The notes: generated by a model not told the origin, from the letters alone. Counted from the stretch's first letter, positions 8,240 through 14,960 are shown. The stretch: DNA of 22,636 nucleotides from Candidatus Dojkabacteria bacterium (GCA_015489555.1 WFZN01000047.1:1-22636); one strand, 5' to 3'. A program made the numbers and translations.

Positions 8240-8983
8240 TTACCCACTTAGGACAACATCTGCTTCTTCTAGGAGTCTTATCTTTTCTAACTTACGATTA
8301 GCATCACGCCATAACCTTATTTTAGAATGATCCCCACCTAATAAGACCTTCGGTACATTCAAGGTCACCCCCCTAAACCTAACTATCCTAGGACGAGTGT
8401 ACTGAGGAAACTCCGCATTAATATAAATATCTCCTTCCTTAATACTAAACATCGTTTCATCTTTAACACTTTGCTCATTCCCTAATACCCCGGGGATTTG
8501 CCTTACTATACTATCTATAATTACTAAAGCTGGTAATTCACCACCTGTTAAAACATATGGTCCCACACTTATCTCGTAATCAACTACCTCTCGTACCCTA
8601 TCGTCTATCCCTTCGTAACGTGGGGCTATAATAATAATTCCATGATTAGAATCATAGTAACGCTTAGAATAAGCTTCTACAAAAGGTTGTGTAAGCAATT
8701 TACCACCAGGTGATACCAGAAACACATGGACAGAATCTATTGTAGTCCATTTTTTAGTAAAATAATCTATCCCCTTAAATACAATATCGCTACGTATTAT
8801 CATACCTGGTCCACCGCCAAAAGGCCTATCATCAACGCTCTTATGTTTATCTGTCGCAAAATCCCTCAGATTTTTTATCTCAAACATTACTTTATTGGCT
8901 TTAACAGCCTTCTTCATTATACTTTCCGTAAGATAACATTCAAAAAAGGAAGGAAATATAGTTAAAATACCGATCCTTAACAT
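8240..8983 (-). CDS. trmD: TrmD, tRNA (guanine37-N1)-methyltransferase
   Basis: 247 aa. This SPOUT-knot enzyme methylates G37 of tRNAs reading CUN, CCN and CGG codons with S-adenosylmethionine, preventing +1 frameshifts. Visible motifs: RPFGGGPGM (53-61), SPGG (91-94), APRYEGIDDRV (120-130), the knot YVLTGGELPALV (143-154), RQIPGVLGNE (161-170), FPQYTRP (192-198) and LLGGDHSKIRLWR (214-226). The ATG at 8983 is chosen because MLRIGILTIFP is the family's N-terminus and GGTGAG lies four bases upstream. The frame stays open into the tRNA gene, but that extension is not coding. It begins 36 nt after tRNA-Gly(GCC) and probably shares its transcript. Confidence 0.97.
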   Translation of the reverse strand: MLRIGILTIFPSFFECYLTESIMKKAVKANKVMFEIKNLRDFATDKHKSVDDRPFGGGPGMIIRSDIVFKGIDYFTKKWTTIDSVHVFLVSPGGKLLTQPFVEAYSKRYYDSNHGIIIIAPRYEGIDDRVREVVDYEISVGPYVLTGGELPALVIIDSIVRQIPGVLGNEQSVKDETMFSIKEGDIYINAEFPQYTRPRIVRFRGVTLNVPKVLLGGDHSKIRLWRDANRKLEKIRLLEEADVVLSG

Positions 8984-9019
8984 AGACTCACCAACCCAAT
9001 ATAGACTCCAAACAAACCG

Positions 9020-9092
9020 AGCGGGCGACGGGATTCGAACCCGCGACCTTCTGCATGGCAAGCAGACGCTCTAGCCGCTGAGCTACGCCCGC
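9020..9092 (-). tRNA. tRNA-Gly(GCC)
   Basis: 73-nt cloverleaf. Acceptor GCGGGCG/CGCCCGC, D-stem GCTC/GAGC, anticodon stem TCTGC/GCAGA with loop TTGCCAT (anticodon GCC), T-loop TTCGAAT and discriminator U, as usual for glycine. CCA is not encoded. Its 5' end is only 3 nt after the stop of the XRE gene. Confidence 0.97.
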
Positions 9093-9095
9093 GTA

Positions 9096-9443
9096 TCAAC
9101 TAACCGTATTAGTATTTTGCCCTATATTGTTCTTAATTTCAATTAGCCGTTCACGAATCGCTTCCAACTGCTCTAACATGCTACGAATTGTAACCTTTAA
9201 GTCCTTGACGGTGTCAAGTTCCTCTTCTAAGAAGTAGCTTACAGGTTTATCAAGATTACGAGCCAATTTAACCAGTACTTCCAAAGGTGGGACTACCTTC
9301 CCTTTCTCATAAGCACTAATACTCTTATCAGATAATCCGGTCATTAACGCCAAATCCCTCTGTGAAAAACCCTTATTTAACCTAGCTGCACGCAAACGCT
9401 GTGCCAAGAGTTTACGGATATCCACGTATCTTCTCTTTGACAT
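9096..9443 (-). CDS. XRE-family DNA-binding regulator with C-terminal coiled coil
   Basis: 115 aa, stop TGA. Residues about 15-70 form a Cro/CI-type helix-turn-helix: RLRAARLNKGFSQRDLALMT, then LSDKSISAYEKGKVVPPLEVLVKLA. Residues about 76-108 are a heptad-like helix (LDTVKDLKVTIRSMLEQLEAIRERLIEIKNN) that probably dimerises the protein. There is no ligand or peptidase domain. The start ATG at 9443 has AGGGAT directly before it, and TAAAAT with a TGn extension six bases before it, so it may be read from either an SD or its own leaderless promoter. It lies 12 nt after the upstream membrane protein and 3 nt before tRNA-Gly. The target is unknown; autoregulation of the 10737 operon is a natural guess. 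Confidence 0.9.
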   Translation of the reverse strand: MSKRRYVDIRKLLAQRLRAARLNKGFSQRDLALMTGLSDKSISAYEKGKVVPPLEVLVKLARNLDKPVSYFLEEELDTVKDLKVTIRSMLEQLEAIRERLIEIKNNIGQNTNTVS

Positions 9444-9449
9444 ATCCCT

Positions 9450-9455
9450 ATTTTA
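9450..9455 (-). promoter_or_regulatory. candidate internal leaderless -10 box for the XRE regulator
   Basis: TGA-TAAAAT, six bases (AGGGAT), then ATG, abutting the stop of the upstream gene. The six bases could equally be a close Shine-Dalgarno site. Confidence 0.3.
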
Positions 9456-9941
9456 TCATACGGCCTTAGTAACTTCCTTATACATCCAGCCAGCAAAATG
9501 CCTAAAAAACACAGTTACGAATAAATATGCCAGGACAAAAAATAAGAACACGTACAGCAACACAAAATTAATTCTATACCACCAATATAACCCGGTTGTT
9601 ACTGAATCTATAGGTCTTACCCTAAGATCAGTCGTCAGATTGACGAAAGCAGATACGGAAGCACTATCGATAACCCCTGCTTGATTTGTAACAACCGTGA
9701 AATTTATCCGATGTTCTCCCGGCACATAGGGTAATACCACAAATCGGCCCATAAGATGCCTTGCTAAATCCATATAATACGTCCTCTCTTGAGGCTTTAT
9801 TTTAACCCCCCCTAAGGTAGAAGTAGTAGCCAAAATCTCGACTTTATCTACCGGTTTCTCTAACGTAACCTCAACAATCATTGGAATACCATTATTCCAC
9901 GGATATTGCGGATACCTTAACAGTCTAACTCCCATATTCAT
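9456..9941 (-). CDS. membrane protein with one C-terminal TM segment, unknown function
   Basis: 161 aa from the ATG at 9941 (a GTG sits one codon upstream and another ATG two codons downstream). The family is not recognised. Residues 1-115 look like a single beta-sandwich domain (MIVEVTLEKPVDKVEIL, GRFVVLPYVPGEHRINFTVV), similar in style to exported Ig-like domains. One long hydrophobic segment lies at about 123-147 (INFVLLYVFLFFVLAYLFVTVFF), followed by a short basic tail. There is no N-terminal signal peptide, so the topology is unusual: tail-anchored, or N-out without a cleaved signal. Its start overlaps the end of the upstream cupin gene by 17 nt, which suggests translational coupling and a joint function. 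Stop is TGA. Confidence 0.8.
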   Translation of the reverse strand: MNMGVRLLRYPQYPWNNGIPMIVEVTLEKPVDKVEILATTSTLGGVKIKPQERTYYMDLARHLMGRFVVLPYVPGEHRINFTVVTNQAGVIDSASVSAFVNLTTDLRVRPIDSVTTGLYWWYRINFVLLYVFLFFVLAYLFVTVFFRHFAGWMYKEVTKAV

Positions 9942-10737
9942 CACTGTTTATTTGAGCACGTGTAAAGATGTCCAAAAAGTTTACTGACTTTCTTTCCCAT
10001 ATCCACGGGTACCTTTCTGCTTCATACATCAAACACTGCGAAATAACAGATCCCTTTTTATGGAATCCCAACGATTCTACGACCTTATTACCATCAATCC
10101 ATACATACTTACTAACATATCTATATCTGGGATTTTTAGCCGTTTCTACCTTCTCATTTTTTACAACGAACAGGAAGGGAGGTAACCGTTTGTATCTCTC
10201 AATTACATTTTTAGGCTGCCTAGCATTATGAAACTCAACGAATACCAAAGGATCTTTGCCTATATTTACGACGTTAAAAACCCAATCCGGCGGTATAACT
10301 ACTCGCTCCCCCTGCCCTAACCGCGCGGCATAGGCGATCATATCTTCTCTTACCAGGTTACCATTGTATCTTACAAGTTCTTGCGGATACATAAGCACAA
10401 TCGCCTCCCCCGAAACTACTTCTAAAACCCTGGGGTAATCTTTACTCACTATGGGTTTAGTGCGTGGGTATTCAACACCAATGTAGTAAGGATTTAGTAT
10501 AACAACCTTCAGTCTTACAGGATAATCAGGGCTATCGTTTGTACGCCTTAACCAAGCTGTTACGTATACCGTTTCAGAAAAAATCACAACCGCGTTCAAA
10601 AAATATCCTGTAAGTTTATTAATAATGTGACGCGTTATTCCAGTTAGCTCATAAGTCCAATGGCTCGGGGATACGGTCAATTCAGCAACATCGACAACCG
10701 CGGGTATACGACAGTATTTATACAAGTCAAGTTGCAT
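9925..10737 (-). CDS. cupin of the archaeal-type phosphoglucose isomerase family, metal ligands lost
   Basis: 270 aa from ATG at 10737. Landmarks of cupin-type phosphoglucose isomerase (cPGI) are present in order: LTGYF (42-46), the strand pair around LEVVSGEAIVLM (105-116), VIPPDWVFNVVNIGKDPLVF (147-166), and a C-terminal strand FVVKNEKVETAKNPRYRY (190-207). Aligned from memory with Pyrococcus cPGI, its ligands His88, His90, Glu97 and His136 correspond here to K94, I96, R103 and F154. It therefore should not bind the catalytic metal and is probably not an active isomerase. About 60 residues follow the family's usual end. No signal peptide is seen. It heads an operon with an overlapping membrane protein, so a binding or scaffold role is possible. 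An extended -10 box ends 5 nt before the ATG. Confidence 0.8.
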   Translation of the reverse strand: MQLDLYKYCRIPAVVDVAELTVSPSHWTYELTGITRHIINKLTGYFLNAVVIFSETVYVTAWLRRTNDSPDYPVRLKVVILNPYYIGVEYPRTKPIVSKDYPRVLEVVSGEAIVLMYPQELVRYNGNLVREDMIAYAARLGQGERVVIPPDWVFNVVNIGKDPLVFVEFHNARQPKNVIERYKRLPPFLFVVKNEKVETAKNPRYRYVSKYVWIDGNKVVESLGFHKKGSVISQCLMYEAERYPWIWERKSVNFLDIFTRAQINSDEYGS

Positions 10738-10742
10738 ATCGA

Positions 10743-10751
10743 ATTATAACA
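10743..10751 (-). promoter_or_regulatory. extended -10 promoter for the leaderless cupin operon
   Basis: TGT-TATAAT, five bases, then ATG at 10737: a perfect consensus -10 with TGn extension. No Shine-Dalgarno fits between it and the start. Confidence 0.6.
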
Positions 10752-10879
10752 ATGCCCCCAACCCGTATAAAAGATACAAGATAAAAGTTATCATACTCAT
10801 ATTATCAACATAACCCACCTGTTCTTAAAACAGGCTGGAACAGATATAAAGTCCTACATATCATTGTTAAGCTTAGGGA

Positions 10880-10907
10880 TGGTCAGCAATCACGCCTTTG
10901 ATATAAT
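10880..10907 (+). promoter_or_regulatory. promoter of the tRNA-Thr-yhaM operon
   Basis: TGGTCA (10880-10885), a 16-bp spacer and TATAAT (10902-10907), with nine bases before the first base of tRNA-Thr(TGT). The -35 matches TTGACA at four of six positions. Confidence 0.6.
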
Positions 10908-10916
10908 AAACAAGAC

Positions 10917-10988
10917 GCCGGGATAGCTCAGCGGCAGAGCAGCGGTTTTGTAAACCGCAGGTCGTGGGTTCGAATCCCACTCCCGGCT
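10917..10988 (+). tRNA. tRNA-Thr(TGT)
   Basis: 72-nt cloverleaf. Acceptor GCCGGGA/TCCCGGC, D-stem GCTC/GAGC, anticodon stem GCGGT/ACCGC with loop TTTGTAA (anticodon TGT), T-loop TTCGAAT, discriminator U. CCA is not encoded. It is first in a tandem pair. Confidence 0.97.
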
Positions 10989-11005
10989 TGTTAAAAAGCA
11001 TATAC

Positions 11006-11078
11006 GCTGGAGTAGCTCAGTCGGCAGAGCACACCCATGGTAAGGGTGGGGTCCCGGGTTCGAGTCCCGGCTCCAGCT
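11006..11078 (+). tRNA. tRNA-Thr(GGT)
   Basis: 73-nt cloverleaf. Acceptor GCTGGAG/CTCCAGC, D-stem GCTC/GAGC, anticodon stem CACCC/GGGTG with loop ATGGTAA (anticodon GGT), T-loop TTCGAGT, discriminator U. CCA is not encoded. It lies 17 nt after the first tRNA-Thr and 33 nt before the yhaM start. Confidence 0.97.
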
Positions 11079-11111
11079 ATGAATCAAACATAAAAACGTT
11101 GCTTTACTATC

Positions 11112-12200
11112 ATGAACCAACAACCTCTTGATACAAAACCCCTGTATCAAAAGACAGTATGGGTACAAGATCTACTAAAAACAACAGATTTTACCGTTGA
11201 TATATCTAGCGAACCATTTATTATAGAGAACATAAGACAACACAAGACGACTGAAGGGTCTCCATTCATACGACTTGAGATAACGGACAAAACAGGGAAA
11301 ATCCCAGCTAGAATATGGAACGAAGATTTCCCATCTTGCAATATACACGAAATAAAGGAAGGTGACATAGTACTTATCTGGGGAAACCTAACCCAATTTA
11401 GAGAACGAAGGTATATAAGGGTAACCAAATTAAAAATTATTGCAGAAGACAACGTAAACATAGGTGAACTTACAAACACAGCCTTACAGGCGGATCTAGA
11501 CACACTATGGACAAAGCTTACCCAGATAATAGCCTCAATTAAAAATCCTTACATCAGGCAGTTGCTTAACAATCTATTCTCAGATCCTAAGATAGCGAAT
11601 GCATTTAAAACAACGGCAGCAGCTGAGATGGTACACCATGATTACATAGGTGGGCTACTTGATCATACATTAGAGATGATAGATATCGCCGAAGTAATCT
11701 TAAAACACTACCCACAAGCAGACAGAGATATTGTAGTTGCCGGAATAATATTACATGACATCGGGAAAATATTAGAATACGAGACCAAACGCACCGTTGT
11801 GAAACGTACCAAACAGGGATATCTACTTGGACATATTTACCTTGGATTAGAACTTATTAATAAATACCTCCCCGCTGGCTTCCCGGAAGAATACAAGCTA
11901 CAATTATTTCATGTAGTACTAGCTCACCATGGTGAACTCGAATACGGATCTCCAGTACGACCTGCGACGATAGAAGCAATCATAGTATCAGCGGTAGATG
12001 ATATATCAAGCAAAGTGAAACAATTCCAAAAAGAATTACAAACTAAACAGCCCGACTCACAGGGCTTTGGTGAGTACCATAAATTTATTAGAACACGTGT
12101 CTATTTCTCACATCTTGCTCGCCAAAAACATAAAGAAAACAGCCAAGACACTGCTTCTTCCAACACTATAGAACTTACCCTTAATGCAGAATCGGACTAA
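11112..12200 (+). CDS. yhaM: YhaM-type 3'-5' exoribonuclease (OB-fold plus HD domain)
   Basis: 362 aa from ATG at 11112. The N-terminal part (about 25-115) is an OB-fold nucleic-acid-binding domain (FIRLEITDKTGKIPARIW, then GDIVLIWGNLTQF). Residues about 165-335 form an HD metal-dependent phosphohydrolase: H185 in LLDHT, H215-D216 in LHDIGK, AHHGE (271-275) and D297. This architecture and length match YhaM, which degrades RNA and single-stranded DNA from the 3' end in Firmicutes. The gene follows two tRNA-Thr genes by 33 nt on the same transcript, so tRNA 3' processing would create its mRNA 5' end. Its 3' end overlaps the convergent M50 gene by 20 bp. No obvious Shine-Dalgarno precedes the start. 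Confidence 0.92.
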   Translation: MNQQPLDTKPLYQKTVWVQDLLKTTDFTVDISSEPFIIENIRQHKTTEGSPFIRLEITDKTGKIPARIWNEDFPSCNIHEIKEGDIVLIWGNLTQFRERRYIRVTKLKIIAEDNVNIGELTNTALQADLDTLWTKLTQIIASIKNPYIRQLLNNLFSDPKIANAFKTTAAAEMVHHDYIGGLLDHTLEMIDIAEVILKHYPQADRDIVVAGIILHDIGKILEYETKRTVVKRTKQGYLLGHIYLGLELINKYLPAGFPEEYKLQLFHVVLAHHGELEYGSPVRPATIEAIIVSAVDDISSKVKQFQKELQTKQPDSQGFGEYHKFIRTRVYFSHLARQKHKENSQDTASSNTIELTLNAESD

Positions 12201-12783
12201 ATAACAGGGTAACGATTCTTCCCCACAAACCCATTATAAGGGTACTGAGTCTAGTCCAGAACCCTAAAGCTAAAAATATTACAAGCAGCCAAATGCCATA
12301 CTTTTCTAAAAACGAGGCCACCCTAGGTGAAATCCTAAAATAATCTAAGACATATACTACTAGCCTACCTCCATCTAAAGGAGGAAAGGGCAACAAGTTA
12401 AAGAAGGCTAGATAAAAATTAATCAAAGCAATTAATACCAGCAACTGCTGATCTAAAACTAATGCTGCATAACCAAACACAATAGACACAAACAGATTTA
12501 CCAGAGGACCTGCCAATATAACAGCTGGTACCGCCAACGCATGCCTGGTTCGTAAATATCTCTCGTCTATTAATACTGGCTTAGCCCAACCTATCCTAAA
12601 TATGAAAAATGCCAATGTACCTAAGATATCCAAGTGCCTTAAAGGATTAAAAGATAATCTTTTGTTAAACTTAGGAGTTAAATCACCGAACCTGTAAGCA
12701 ACATAAGCATGAGCGACCTCATGAAAGACAATACCAAATATTAATCCAAAATAAACCACTGCATCTCTAACTAGGAAACTCAT
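12181..12783 (-). CDS. M50-family (site-2-protease-like) intramembrane metallopeptidase
   Basis: 200 aa from ATG at 12783. HEVAH (21-25) supplies two zinc histidines and the catalytic glutamate within the first membrane segment. FPPLDGGR (133-140) gives the third ligand, D137. AGPLVN (91-96) is the conserved turn between these. There are about five hydrophobic segments, and no PDZ or CBS domain, so this is the minimal YwhC-like type found in many bacteria. Such proteases cut membrane-spanning substrates such as anti-sigma factors or signal-peptide remnants; the substrate here is unknown. The gene starts 35 nt after tRNA-Arg, last in the rpmF-nusB-rnc-rpsP run. It overlaps yhaM tail to tail by 20 bp, leaving no room for a terminator. 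Confidence 0.93.
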   Translation of the reverse strand: MSFLVRDAVVYFGLIFGIVFHEVAHAYVAYRFGDLTPKFNKRLSFNPLRHLDILGTLAFFIFRIGWAKPVLIDERYLRTRHALAVPAVILAGPLVNLFVSIVFGYAALVLDQQLLVLIALINFYLAFFNLLPFPPLDGGRLVVYVLDYFRISPRVASFLEKYGIWLLVIFLALGFWTRLSTLIMGLWGRIVTLLFSPILH

Positions 12784-12818
12784 TGTTTATGTATCTAATC
12801 AAATTTATGTAATATCCC

Positions 12819-12892
12819 CGCGCCCGGCAGGACTCGAACCTGCAACCTCTGGTTCCGCAAACCAGTGCTCTATCCTATTAAGCTACGGGCGC
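12819..12892 (-). tRNA. tRNA-Arg(GCG)
   Basis: 74-nt cloverleaf. Acceptor GCGCCCG/CGGGCGC, anticodon stem CTGGT/ACCAG with loop TTGCGGA (anticodon GCG), T-loop TTCGAGT, discriminator G. CCA is not encoded. G34 is notable because most bacteria read CGU/CGC/CGA with an A34 (inosine) tRNA. It lies between rpsP and the M50 gene. Confidence 0.95.
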
Positions 12893-12901
12893 TCTTTGCT
12901 T

Positions 12902-12932
12902 TATATACTTGATTATATAACTTAGACTGCAA
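12902..12932 (-). promoter_or_regulatory. possible promoter for tRNA-Arg and the M50 gene
   Basis: TTGCAG (-35), a 19-bp spacer and TATATA (-10), nine bases before the tRNA. That distance is the same as in the tRNA-Thr promoter, but the spacer is long. Confidence 0.35.
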
Positions 12933-12956
12933 ACTAGTTACACACTCGGGAAAAAT

Positions 12957-13289
12957 CTATTTATCCTCACTGGCATCCTGTGGGGTAGCATCACTTTCCT
13001 TGTCCTTATCTTCCTGTTCCGGTTCTTTGTCTGGCCACAACTTCTTTTTCTCTTCTACAGGAAGCATTAACTTTAACACAGCGTTGGAGGGCTTAGCACC
13101 TTTCTTAAGCCATTCTGTATAAGCTTCAGTATTTATTTTTAATCGCTTATCATTTTCCGTTAAAGGATCATAAAATCCTAGCAAAGCAATATATTTCCCT
13201 GTACTTCTTTTACGCCTTGAGTCCACAACAACTATACGATAAAACGGCCTATGCCTTCTACCGACTCTCAATAATCTGATCTTTAACAT
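12957..13289 (-). CDS. rpsP: 30S ribosomal protein bS16
   Basis: 110 aa from ATG at 13289. The N-terminus MLKIRLLRVGRRHRPFYRIV is diagnostic of bS16, followed by DSRRKRSTGKYIALLGFYDP (23-42) and LKKGAKPSNAV (61-71). bS16 binds the 5' and central domains of 16S rRNA and aids 30S assembly. The core of about 80 residues is followed by a charged tail (PDKEPEQEDKDKESDATPQ), disordered and acidic, a common extension. It follows rnc by 31 nt. The spacer contains no Shine-Dalgarno. Confidence 0.98.
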   Translation of the reverse strand: MLKIRLLRVGRRHRPFYRIVVVDSRRKRSTGKYIALLGFYDPLTENDKRLKINTEAYTEWLKKGAKPSNAVLKLMLPVEEKKKLWPDKEPEQEDKDKESDATPQDASEDK

Positions 13290-13320
13290 GTGCAGTAACT
13301 AGACTTATATTATTTAACTA

Positions 13321-14082
13321 TCATTTAATATCTTTCTGTTTTCTAAGCAACCTTATTGCTTTTGAGGCAGCATTAAATTCAGCCTCCTTTTTAGATTTAC
13401 CAATTCCAGTCGCGTAAATCTTACCTTTTATTTTAACACAAACCGTATACTTTCTCTCATGTTCCTTACCATCGATGCTAATGACTTCATAGTCGGGCAA
13501 TACTTTCCAATACCTTTGAGTAAGCTCTTGCAGCATTGTCTTTGGATCTACAAAGGTCTCATTAGTGATACGATCTTTTATAAGAGGATCAAATAACCCT
13601 TCTAGCCTAAAATAAACACCATCATACCCTAATTCCAAGAAAAGAGCGCCAACGATTGCCTCAAAAACAGCAGCTAGTATGTACGGTTTGTCTCTCCCAC
13701 CCGTAGCCTCTTCACTCTCTCCTAAGACTATATACTTGTTAATCCGTTTCTTCTTGACTATTTGACTTAGTGTTTGTCTGTCCACAACCCAAGATCGGAC
13801 CTTACTTAAAATCCCTTCGTCAAAATGGTTGTACTTTTTAAAAAGTATCTCACTTACCACAAGAGCCAACACCGCATCACCCAAAAACTCCAATCTTTCA
13901 TATGTATACACGGGCCTGCCCAGTTTCTTTAAATCATTAATATAGGATCTATGTGTTATTGCTTCTAACAATAATCTCTTATCTTTAAAAGTGTACTCTA
14001 AAATCTTCTGTATACGCTCAAGAGCCATGAGTTCAAACTCTGTTAGTCTATCTGTCACTTTAGTAATGTCTACATCTCCCAT
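13321..14082 (-). CDS. rnc: Ribonuclease III
   Basis: 253 aa from ATG at 14082. The N-terminal endonuclease domain carries the signature ERLEFLGDAVL (62-72), with E65 and D69 as metal ligands. A second acidic site is seen in LAAVFEAIVGALFLE (136-150), with E141. The C-terminal double-stranded-RNA-binding domain spans about 180-250 (DPKTMLQELTQRY, then SKKEAEFNAASKAI). RNase III cuts rRNA precursors and structured mRNAs. The aspartate found in the usual LADVFEA motif (E. coli D114) is alanine here (A138), a change at a metal-site residue. The gene lies between nusB and rpsP, so rRNA processing, antitermination and 30S assembly functions are together. Confidence 0.97.
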   Translation of the reverse strand: MGDVDITKVTDRLTEFELMALERIQKILEYTFKDKRLLLEAITHRSYINDLKKLGRPVYTYERLEFLGDAVLALVVSEILFKKYNHFDEGILSKVRSWVVDRQTLSQIVKKKRINKYIVLGESEEATGGRDKPYILAAVFEAIVGALFLELGYDGVYFRLEGLFDPLIKDRITNETFVDPKTMLQELTQRYWKVLPDYEVISIDGKEHERKYTVCVKIKGKIYATGIGKSKKEAEFNAASKAIRLLRKQKDIK

Positions 14083-14124
14083 AATCTGGTTTGTATTTAT
14101 AAGATCTTAAAGTAATGTTATCCT

Positions 14125-14568
14125 CTATTCCTTAACATGGACTTTGATTAAATCATGGAATTTATCGCGCAAAATCCGTCCTAGTACGGCATTAACAAAT
14201 CTGTAACTTCCAGAAGTACCAAATCGTTTGGCTATCTCCACGGCTTCATTTATCGCCACTTTGGGTGGAACAAACCTACCAATGAACCCTTCAGCAACGG
14301 CTACCCTAATTATGGCAAGGTCAGATCTATTTATACTTGGTAACGGTCTTTTTGGAGAAAACTCAGCTACCCATTGATCAATTTTGTCTCTCCACTCCTC
14401 TAACACCGTTTTTACAGCTTTATAACGTTTCCTGTCAATGTCTTTTAAATTGGGAGTAAGGTCTGCTTTCGTATTAGCATTACCTAACAAAGTGGCGAAT
14501 TCTTCCTGTACTAAACGCAATCTCGTATGTCTATAACGTTTAAGACTTTTCTTCTTTGAATCTGCCAT
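14125..14568 (-). CDS. nusB: NusB, transcription antitermination factor
   Basis: 147 aa from ATG at 14568 (MADSKKK). The frame is open upstream to a TTG at 14592 that overlaps rpmF by 16 nt, but the ATG lies neatly 8 nt after the rpmF stop and gives a normal family N-terminus. The fold is all-helical: RLRLVQEEFATLL (16-28), INRSDLAIIRVAVAEG, VPPKVAINEAVEIAKRFG and SYRFVNAVLGRI are the standard NusB blocks. NusB with NusE (S10) binds boxA RNA and supports rRNA transcription. It lies in the order rpmF-nusB-rnc-rpsP, a run of ribosome biogenesis genes. Confidence 0.95.
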   Translation of the reverse strand: MADSKKKSLKRYRHTRLRLVQEEFATLLGNANTKADLTPNLKDIDRKRYKAVKTVLEEWRDKIDQWVAEFSPKRPLPSINRSDLAIIRVAVAEGFIGRFVPPKVAINEAVEIAKRFGTSGSYRFVNAVLGRILRDKFHDLIKVHVKE

Positions 14569-14576
14569 AAGTTGCT

Positions 14577-14738
14577 TTAATATTTGCCACAATAAGAACA
14601 GGCCATGTGAGGAATCTTAAGCTTGCCACAGTATTTACAGCGAGCGGGACTCTTTAAAACATTTATAATCTTACGCATCTTTTTAGACATATTCACCTTT
14701 TTTTTACGACGTGAGAGCCTTCTTTTTGGAACAGCCAT
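14577..14738 (-). CDS. rpmF: 50S ribosomal protein bL32
   Basis: 53 aa, ATG at 14738, stop TAA at 14577. It begins MAVPKRRLSRRKKK, the family N-terminus, and has a four-cysteine zinc ribbon: C34 and C37 (CKYC), C47 and C50 (CSYC). bL32 sits near the peptidyl-transferase side of the 50S subunit. It heads the operon; -35 TTGCAT and -10 TATACT are placed so that transcription should begin at the start codon itself. Confidence 0.96.
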   Translation of the reverse strand: MAVPKRRLSRRKKKVNMSKKMRKIINVLKSPARCKYCGKLKIPHMACSYCGKY

Positions 14739-14744
14739 AGATGA

Positions 14745-14772
14745 AGTATATCACACAGGCTAGTAGATGCAA
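14745..14772 (-). promoter_or_regulatory. rpmF operon promoter, leaderless
   Basis: TTGCAT (14772-14767), a 16-bp spacer with TGA extension, and TATACT (14750-14745), then six bases and ATG. This is the most complete promoter in the window and gives no 5' leader. Confidence 0.65.
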
Positions 14773-14821
14773 CATTTATCTTTGTTAATCGGAACAAATA
14801 TTTATGACAGTAACCGGCTTT

Positions 14822-14838
14822 GGGGCGTGGGGTGAAAC
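14822..14838 (+). repeat. left arm of 17-bp perfect inverted repeat
   Basis: GGGGCGTGGGGTGAAAC, an exact reverse complement of 14913-14929. It lies about 50 bp upstream of the rpmF -35. Read toward rpmF it is GTTTCACCCCACGCCCC. Confidence 0.95.
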
Positions 14839-14842
14839 CTTT

Positions 14843-14860
14843 AACAAGATACGGCTTGTT
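14843..14860. repeat. inner dyad AACAAG-N6-CTTGTT
   Basis: A perfect 6+6+6 inverted repeat nested inside the larger one. Its size and symmetry suit a dimeric repressor operator or a short hairpin. Confidence 0.45.
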
Positions 14861-14912
14861 CTCGCCTTATCTTTAGGGAAAACCATTATATTATCCATCC
14901 AAAATGAAAATC

Positions 14913-14929
14913 GTTTCACCCCACGCCCC
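14913..14929 (+). repeat. right arm of 17-bp perfect inverted repeat
   Basis: GTTTCACCCCACGCCCC. It lies about 31 bp upstream of the mreB -10, close to where a -35 or activator site would be, in the same orientation relative to mreB as the left arm is to rpmF. Confidence 0.95.
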
Positions 14930-14960
14930 TTAATCACCCCAACACAGATCTATAAAAGCG

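Larger units (their letters stand above)
10738..10916. other. divergent intergenic region, cupin operon / tRNA-Thr operon
   Basis: 179 bp with minus-strand promoter elements at its left end and plus-strand elements at its right end. Between them is a small dyad, CCTGTT-cttaa-AACAGG (10818-10834), with another AACAG a few bases on. It could be an operator shared by both promoters. No open frame of interest is seen. Confidence 0.5.

Noticed and set aside
8984..9061. 26-residue N-terminal extension of TrmD
   Set aside because: It runs into the tRNA-Gly gene; the family N-terminus MLRIGI and a GGTGAG site mark the true start at 8983.
10890..11168. Minus-strand open frame across the two tRNA-Thr genes
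   Set aside because: It is the complement of tRNA genes; peptides such as SWSRDSNPGP are typical tRNA-antisense artefacts.
14569..14592. TTG start for NusB at 14592
   Set aside because: It overlaps rpmF by 16 nt; the ATG at 14568 just after the rpmF stop fits the family better.
14891..14899. DnaA box / replication origin
   Set aside because: TTATCCATC matches TTATCCACA at seven of nine positions, but it is a single site with no cluster and no dnaA or dnaN nearby.
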